A stretch of 64,000 bases of DNA. Source: Pratylenchus scribneri. Its lineage: Eukaryota > Nematoda > Chromadorea > Rhabditida > Pratylenchidae. The notes beneath the pieces were generated by a model. It searched no databases. It had not been told where the DNA came from and was given only the letters and a program-made list of their open reading frames with translations. Positions 56,470 through 64,000 of this stretch are shown piece after piece. The stretch spans positions 4,712,001 through 4,776,000 of the forward strand of contig JAQSEB010000001.1 of the NCBI GenBank assembly GCA_030063045.1. The letters are read 5' to 3'. The position numbers were made by a program, and so were the translations under genes. The number at the start of each line of letters is the position of its first letter. Positions within the stretch are counted from its first letter, which is position 1.

Positions 56470-59400
56470 ATTAATAGGGAATTTGAAGAAATGAAATGTT
56501 TTGGAAAATTCTGTAAAAAAGAATAAAATTATGAGTAATTTGATAGCAAAAAATTTTAGTTCTGACTCTTTTTTTTTAAATTAAAAATATTAAAAAATTT
56601 AAAATGGGATTAGGATACTGAAATTTTGAAAATTTTTATTTTCAAAAATTTTATTTCCTTATTATTCTCTAAATTTTTGGGACAATTTTTTTGCTATTTT
56701 TATTTCTTAAAATGTTTTTGGTTTCTGAATATTTCAAACTTTTTTTACGACAAAAATACTTCGAACTTCAAAATTAGTTTTCGATGATTCCAAGAAACGT
56801 GGTAAGAATGAAACAATGAAAAGGGAATTCCACCAAAAATTAAATAAAATGGAAACATGCGGCCGCCGTTCATTTATTCCCCTAAATTTGCGTGCCAATC
56901 CCCCTAAATTCAACTAAAATCCAAGTTTGGCATTCATCAAATTTAATAAAAATAATTGGGAAGGAGAGAAGTATCCAAAAAGGGAAAGAAAAATTGTAAA
57001 TTGGCCGAATGGGCAGGGTCAGAAAAAAAAATTTGCATGCAATTTGCCTACAATTTTATGGTTTTTACATTGTGCGGAATTGAATTTGTGCCTCTGTCAA
57101 TTAGGGGCGAAGTTCGGGGGTAAAAATAGAAAAAGAGCAAAAATTGGAAAATAATTGGGAACGTGAAAAGGAGCTTATTAGGAGGGAAAATGGTCTTTTC
57201 ATATTTTGGAAATTAAATTATTCAAATTTATGTATTAGAAAAATGAAACTAAATTATACCAAATTTTCACTAAATGGCCAAATGGCACAAAGTTGGCAAT
57301 TTTATATTAAATTTAATTAAATGTTCAATTGGACATTTGGTATATTTTATAAAAATATTTTTGATTCTAATTTTCAAATAAAATTGTCAAAATTTGTTAA
57401 ATGTTTACATTTCAGTTAAGAAAATGAAATTTGGGCAGCCGAATTTTACGAAATTAAATTAATTTTTGAATAAAATATTAGATTGAAGTCTATCAAAAGG
57501 TTGAATGAAATTTACGAAATGCTTCGCACCAAATTTTTTGCAACAATAAATTTTTCTAATGAATATTAATAGCATTAAATTTTTTGTAATTGATAATTTT
57601 AATTTCTGATTGGGATGAATTGATTAGAGAAAGAATTTGTGGATTTGATTGAAAAATGCAAAGTTATAAGCCAAAAAGGAACTAAATTTTAGTCCAAAAT
57701 TGGCAAATTTTCGTTTTTTGGCCTTAGCATTCTGGCCAATTATATTTGATCATAATTAATTTTGATATTAAAATATACTACCAAAAAAAGATTAACGCGC
57801 ATAAAAATTTGGCCCAACGACAATTGTTGATGCGATAATTGGGTATGAAACACTAAAGTATCGATGGTCCAAACTCCAAAGCTGCTGTATTTTATATAGC
57901 ATTTTATTGGTTAAAAATTAATTTAGCTAAAAAATGATATAGCATTGACCCAAATTAATTATTTAACGGGTTATCATATGACGAAAAATTGCCAAATTAC
58001 AATTTTTAGTTAAACGAGAGATTTTTTTGGTTATAATAACTTGCAAAATATTCAATATTTTGTACAATGCTTTTTATATCATTTTGTAGCTAATATTATA
58101 TCCAATTAAAGAGGTATCCTATATATTAATATATAAATTTATTCTGCAGCTTTCCATCATTGACACTAGACAATTCCATCCCAAATTGTCGTGCCACCAA
58201 AAAAAATTATTAATAGCTTTGAAAAATTTTTGAGCCGATGGGGAATAGTGGATCCACATGAATAATGTCTGATTTGGTTCAAAAATATGAAAAAAGCTTA
58301 AATATTTTCCTGGAATTATTAAGGAAATTCAAATCTGAAGAAATATACAAATTTACAACCAAAGTATAACGGAAAAATGAGCCTTCTTAGAAATTTGAAG
58401 GGTCATGGGAATATGAAAAAACAAATTAAAAATTGTATTTCCTTTGAGAATATGTATTTATGCAAATTGTATTTGGCAAATGCCACCTATGAAATATAGT
58501 AGTTTAATCAGATGCATGATTTCCTGTGCGGTAAATATCTTGATTAATTTCCGGTACTTACACCTACGTATTATTATTTGCAATCTGCTGCAGTCTGCAC
58601 GCAGGTTTTTTACCTTCAAAAAGCACCCTTATACTATGACCAGTGATATGACTTCGTACCAAAAATTCGTATTTCGTACTGACTCTATTCGAATTTGTAC
58701 AAATCTGTACTAAGAAATACGAGAAAAATGATCTATCTAAGTAAAGTACGACGGAATGGGAAAAAGTAAGGAAAAAAAGCAAGAAATAAGGGTATGAATT
58801 AATGAAATAGCTAAAAGTACTGGTAAGAGAAAATCCCCAAGTCACATCACTAGCCAAGATCAAAATTGGTTATAAAGATTTGTTTTTTCCATCATTCTAC
58901 AATCAAATCAAAAGTGCTATAATAGTAGAATTTTCAGGAATTAGCCAGAATTTTGATGTCCGGACAGAATTTTACTATTCATATTTTTCCATTTATAAAT
59001 AGTTTGATTTTTAAATTTTTACTTAAAACTGGACAATTTTCCATAGTAGGGAAATTTTAAAGCTTTTTTCTTGTTTATTCTCAACTCGAATATTCAAATG
59101 AGTCAAATTATAATTTAAAAATGAAGTATAAATTTTTATAAATATTTCTTTTGTTTTTACACGTTTTTGTTAGCATGTTTGACAGAATTTTGCCTGATTT
59201 TTGGAGCTTAAGACCAGAATATTGAGTTTTGCGGATGTAAATCACTGAATCAAATATGAATAATAAAATAAAAAATATCAATTTTTTAAACTGTGTGCAT
59301 TTAATGCATGCGTAAGTACTACTAAGTACCTAGTACCTAATTTGTAATTTCATTTTGATTCATCGTGGGAATATTGTGTTCGAATAAATTGTGCCTTCTT

Positions 59401-60424
59401 TTGTGCATTGTTTTGGGCTTTTTTTTTGTGTATTGTTGTTGACCAATACATAATAAAAATAAATAAATATTATTACATAAATGTTCACTTCCTTTTCCTT
59501 TTAATAACAATGAAGTTTGATGCAAATTTTGTGGGTTTAAAAGTGGAATAAAAGTAAATGGTGGGTGTGAGAGAATTATATAGTTGACCCCGAGACCGGG
59601 ATTCGTCACAACAAATAAATTATTATTCGGACATATATGTAAAACTTATTTTTGGACACAAATGTTGAAAAGGAATGATTCCATTTTTCTATGTATTTTA
59701 TAAATAAATTTCAGCTAATTTTCGGCATTGAATTTAGTCCAAAAATAATAAAATTATAAACCACTATATTCGCTGGTCTTTTTGGTCCTATAAGATCTAT
59801 TATGAGTATAAAAAATAAATTAAATTATGATGAATTTCTGATTACAATTTTGGTCGGAAAATTGCTTTTAGAACAATGTTTTAAAAATGGAAAAAGAATA
59901 ATCGACGAAATTAAATTTATTTAATATTTTATTGCCATCTCGTAATTTTCGGGCCATTTTATTTTGGCACACCCACAATTGTCTTTGGGGAAAAATGTAT
60001 TTATATAAATTAATGTGTTGCGGAATGATGAAATTTGATATATGCAAAAATGGAACAATTTTCAAATGAGGAAATGACATAAAATTTTCCACTCTCAAAA
60101 TGTGAAAATAAATAGAAAAACATCAAAATTTCATGTGCCTTTCATTGCCTTTTATATGGCACAATAAATAGCGGAAATTAGATTTTTAGGAAATTAAATT
60201 TTCATTTTCACAAAAATAGAAACAATGAAAGAAGAATTTAATTTTATGAACAAAAAAAAATAAATAAAAATTGTACGATATTTAAATTAAATCAAAAATA
60301 TGTGTTGCCTTTATGCCTTTTGACAATTTCGTTTATCTTTTGATCATATGAAGGAGCCTGAAATTAAATTTTGGCAAATATAGGAATATCGAAAGAAGAA
60401 TTTAATTTTATGAAAAAATATCAG
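56470..60424. other. Gene-poor AT-rich region
   Basis: About 4 kb. No splice-supported gene, RNA gene or clear transposon. Short frames (for example 58444-58713 plus, 59609-59337 minus) lack domain or splice support. Confidence 0.45.
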
Positions 60425-60740
60425 TGTGATATTTAAATTAAATAATAATGCCTTTTGCCAATTTTGATTAACAAACGAAAATTTGAATGAATTTATTTTT
60501 TTCATATGATGGAGTGGAGGTTTGGCTGCAAAATTTGCTGCTGAAAATGGCAACAATTTTTGGGAGAATTTAATTAATAATCGGAAAGAATTTCTATTGG
60601 GTAGAGTGGCGACTGGCGATGGCGAACAAAGAACAAAAAGCATGAAATGCCCAGAGGGAAATTCTCCGTTCCAAAGTCCAAAAAATGTACCAAAATTTAT
60701 GCAATTTATTTTAAGTATTTATTCCGAATAAGGAAAATTA
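60425..60740. repeat. Left copy of a duplicated segment flanking satellite array 2
   Basis: About 320 bp similar in direct orientation to 62773-63118, with GTGTGATATTTAAATTAAAT, GGCTGCAAAATTTGCTGCTG, CAAAGAACAAAAAGCATGAA and ATTCCGAATAA in the same order. A partial third copy precedes it (about 60230-60420). Confidence 0.65.
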
Positions 60741-60959
60741 ACTTACATTTAAAAATTTACAAAAACTAATTTTCGGGTAGGCACTCAAAACAAACATCAT
60801 TGAAAGTTCTATTTCTATCTCATTATTTTTCTCTCCTCTAATTATTGTTTTTAAGAGAATAATGTTTGGGGCAAACAGATGGAATTAAAAACAGGCGAAA
60901 TTAAAAAAGGTGAAATTAAAATAGGCAAAATTCTAACCAAGCGGAATTAAAAATCAGAA

Positions 60960-62650
60960 CAGGCGGAATTATTCTAATCAGGCGGAATTATTCTAATCAG
61001 GCGGAATTATTCTAACCAGGCGGAATTATTCTAACCAGGCGGAATTATTCTAACCAGGCGGAATTATTCTAACCAGGCGGAATTATTCTAACCAGGCGGA
61101 ATTATTCTAACCAGGCGGAATTATTCTAACCAAGCGGAATTATTCTAACCAGGCGGAATTATTCTAACCAAGCGGAATTATTCTAACCAGGCGGAATTAT
61201 TCTAACCAGGCGGAATTATTCTAACCAGGCGAAATTATTCTAACCAGGCGGAATTATTCTAACCAGGCGGAATTATTCTAACCAGGCAGAATTATTCTAA
61301 CCAGGCGGAATTATTCTAACCAGGCGGAATTATTCTAACCAGGCGGAATTATTCTAACCAAGCGGAATTATTCTAACCAGGCGGAATTATTCTAACCAGG
61401 CGGAATTATTCTAACCAGGCGGAATTATTCTAACCAAGCGGAATTATTCTAACCAGGCGGAATTATTCTAACCAGGCGGAATTATTCTAACCAAGCGGAA
61501 TTATTCTAACCAGGCGGAATTATTCTAACCAGGCGGAATTATTCTAACCAAGCGGAATTATTCTAACCAGGCGGAATTATTCTAACCAGGCGGAATTATT
61601 CTAACCAGGCGGAATTATTCTAACCAGGCGGAATTATTCTAACCAGGCGGAATTATTCTAACCAAGCGGAATTATTCTAACCAGGCGGAATTATTCTAAC
61701 CAGGCGGAATTATTCTAACCAGGCGGAATTATTCTAACCAAGCGGAATTATTCTAATCAGGCGGAATTATTCTAACCAGGCGGAATTATTCTAACCAGGC
61801 GGAATTTTTCTAACCAGACGGAATTAAAATCAGAACAGGCGGAATTATTCTAACCAGGCGGAATTATTCTAACCAGGCGGAATTATTCTAACCAGGCGGA
61901 ATTATTCTAATCAGGCGGAATTATTCTAACCAGGCGGAATTATTCTAATCAGGCGGAATTATTCTAACCAGGCGGAATTATTCAAACCAGGCGGAATTAT
62001 TCTAACCAGGCGGAATTATTCTAATCAGGCGGAATTATTCTAACCAGGCGGAATTATTCTAACCAGGCGGAATTATTCTAACCAGGCGGAATTATTCTAA
62101 CCAGGCGGAATTATTCTAACCAGGTGGAATTATTCTAACCAGGCGGAATTATTCTAACCAGGTGGAATTATTCTAATCAGGCGGAATTATTCTAACCAGG
62201 CGGAATTATTCTAACCAGGCGGAATTATTCTAATCAGGTGGAATTATTCTAACCAGGCGGAATTATTCTAACCAGGCGGAATTATTCTAACCAGGCGGAA
62301 TTATTCTAACCAGGCGGAATTATTCTAACCAGGCGGAATTATTCTAATCAGGCGGAATTATTCTAACCAGGCGGAATTATTCTAAACAGGTGGAATTATT
62401 CTAACCAGGCGGAATTATTCTAACCAGGTGGAATTATTCTAACCAGGCGGAATTATTCTAACCAGGCGGAATTATTCTAATCAGCAGGTGGAATTATTCT
62501 AACCAGGCGGAATTATTCTAACCAGGCGGAATTATTCTAATCAGGTGGAATTATTCTAACCAGGCGGAATTATTCTAACCAGGCGGAATTATTCTAACCA
62601 GGCGGAATTATTCTAACCAGGCGGAATAAAAAATCAGAACACGCGGAATT
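60960..62650. repeat. 19-bp satellite array 2, about 88 copies
   Basis: Same unit as array 1 (GGCGGAATTATTCTAACCA), interrupted once near 61806-61845 by GACGGAATTAAAATCAGAAC. Variants AAGCGG dominate on the left, AGGTGG on the right; the TTTTAACC type of array 1 is essentially absent. Degenerate units (GGCGAAATTAAAA) lie at the left edge. Confidence 0.9.
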
Positions 62651-62772
62651 ATTTTAACAAAGCGGATTTATTCTCATAAAAAGCAATGGAAATTAGAATT
62701 TTAGGAAAAAATTTTGGCAAAATTAGGCTAAAAGAATTTCATTTTTTTAACTAAAAAACATCAATAAAAATT

Positions 62773-63118
62773 TGTGTGATATTTAAATTAAATTATAACT
62801 AATTGCTGACTTTTACCATGTTGATTTTTGCTGATTTTGATTAACACACACAAAAATTTGATTGAATTTATTTTTTTGATCATAGGAAGGGTAGAGAAGT
62901 TGGCTGCAAATTTGCTATTGAAAATGGCAACATTTTTTTTTGGGAAAATTTTATTAATATAGAAAAATTTCTATTTTGTAGGATGGCCAACAAAGAACAA
63001 AAAGCATGAAATGTCCTGACTCCAGAAGCAAATCTCTATTCCAAAATCTAAAAATTGTTCCAAAATATATGAAATTTTTTCTACATTATTTATGCCGAAT
63101 AATGAGGGAAATTAAATA
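62773..63118. repeat. Right copy of the duplicated segment flanking array 2
   Basis: See 60425-60740; carries GGCTGCAAATTTGCTATTGA, CAAAGAACAAAAAGCATGAA and GCCGAATAATG. The satellite array lies between the two copies. Confidence 0.65.
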
Positions 63119-63267
63119 AAAACATGATTTTTCCCAGTATTTTTTTATCACACTAATAAATTCATTTATCAATTTTTTATAATTTAGATTAATTTCAGAA
63201 ATTTATATAATATGCAATAGTATTATATATTAATTATGCACAAATTGGAAATAAATTAATTTTATGA

Positions 63268-64000
63268 TTAATTTGAATAAATTTCTTGTTCATCGCCATT
63301 GTGCTTCCAACTGCCGAAAATAAATTTTTGAATGTTCCACTTGGGATTTCGTTTCGACAGGACGGTGTTGGCATCGACTGACAAATTTGACGAAACGAAT
63401 ATAAACAATCAAAGTGAAGGCGGAATAGAAATGGAGCAGCTGAAAAAGAATTCAGAATTTAATTTTCAACAATTATTCAAAAATATGCTGCAATTTGAAA
63501 ATTTTATTGCTAAAAATTGGAAATGTCCTACAGGCAATTCAATCTCTATAATAGTACTTCACCTATGTAAATTTCAATTTCTATTAATTTTTTTCCAATC
63601 AATTAAAATATAATCCAATTTTTCTATTTTCCTCAATTCCCAAACTGTACCGTATTGGCCAAAATAAAATAGAAAATATAGTTGGGAAGTCCCAACGCAG
63701 ATTTATTGGCGCGAATGAATATTGTAATTGCAGTATAAATGGAATAGAGGAGGGCATAGAGCAAATCGAGTGGCATAATCAAACGCATTGCCATGGCATT
63801 CTCGTTCAATTGATAATTCTTGCTCAAATTGTACTGTTCAAATTTATTTGATTGACGCCGAATGCGCCTGTTAATTTGTGTGATTCGGTAAGAACAAAAT
63901 GCGGTCAAAATTGTGAGCAAAAGGGTAAAAATATTGGCATAATATATTATTGAATCGTTGTATTTGGAGGAAAGATAGAAAAATGGTAGAGAATGGGAGG
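63268..64000 (-). CDS. 3' part of an Sra/Srab-like chemoreceptor, cut by the window edge
   Basis: The exon 64000-63651 is open to the edge and reads YYANIFTLLLTILTAFCSYR, then LSKNYQLNENAMAMRLIMPL, LLYALLYSIYTAITIFI and LPNYIFYFILANT. The LSxxYQxxEN motif between two hydrophobic segments is characteristic of the nematode Sra/Srab chemoreceptor families (from memory). A likely terminal exon at 63377-63268 reads DANTVLSKRNPKWNIQKFIF and ends EIYSN-stop, but its phase does not match the AATACG|gtacag donor, so either another donor is used or this copy is damaged. At least four upstream membrane segments must lie beyond 64000. It is unrelated in detail to GPCR A and B. Confidence 0.6.

Overview
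The window reads as nuclear DNA of a nematode. It is AT-rich by eye. Genes are split by many tiny GT-AG introns, mostly 39-60 nt with TTTCAG-type acceptors. It carries nematode-type chemoreceptor families (an Srx-like pair and an Sra/Srab-like edge gene) and a cytosolic SPRY gene of a kind expanded in plant-parasitic tylenchids. Assignment to a tylenchid-like nematode is an inference; no diagnostic species marker was seen.

Layout. 1-0.23 kb: terminal exon of a plus-strand gene entering from the left. 1.0-9.5 kb: minus-strand gene for a MOV10/Armitage/SDE3-type superfamily-1 RNA helicase; 18 exons keep one frame and all helicase motifs are present, but the extreme N terminus is not found. 10.1-15.2 kb: LTR retrotransposon in minus orientation, with LTRs that look identical, a gag gene and no pol. 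15.5-19.8 kb: a MULE DNA transposon whose 11-exon transposase is fully open. 19.9-21.3 kb: a second terminal-inverted-repeat element with a decayed gene of unknown family. 22.6-25.5 kb: GPCR A (minus). 27-29.3 kb: two fold-back elements. 29.4-32.4 kb: a secreted galectin-like protein (minus). 33.6-35.0 kb: a small type I membrane protein (plus). 39.1-40.1 kb: 19-bp satellite array. 41.1-44.5 kb: a complete carboxylesterase (plus). 45.2-48.7 kb: an unrecognised six-exon gene (plus). 50.5-53.1 kb: a coiled-coil plus SPRY gene (plus) whose 5' flank is homologous to that of the preceding gene. 53.6-56.5 kb: GPCR B, a paralogue of GPCR A. 56.5-61 kb: no gene seen. 61-62.7 kb: second array of the same 19-bp satellite. 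63.3-64 kb: 3' part of an Sra/Srab-like receptor.

Mobile DNA is the dominant theme. Five fold-back elements end in hAT-like termini (CAGGG/CAGAG/TAGAG) and have 8-bp target duplications (four exact, one 7/8), yet each interior is built from a different short word. Several palindromic MITE families sit inside introns. In the MULE, the only three long introns are exactly those that contain repeats of an 11-bp word, TGAACCATTTT.

The genes do not form a pathway. The one suggestive link is positional: a helicase of a family known to restrict retroelements has a fresh-looking LTR element just upstream of its visible coding exons. Exon coordinates were derived by reading splice sites and checking that every junction keeps frame; they are predictions without transcript evidence.
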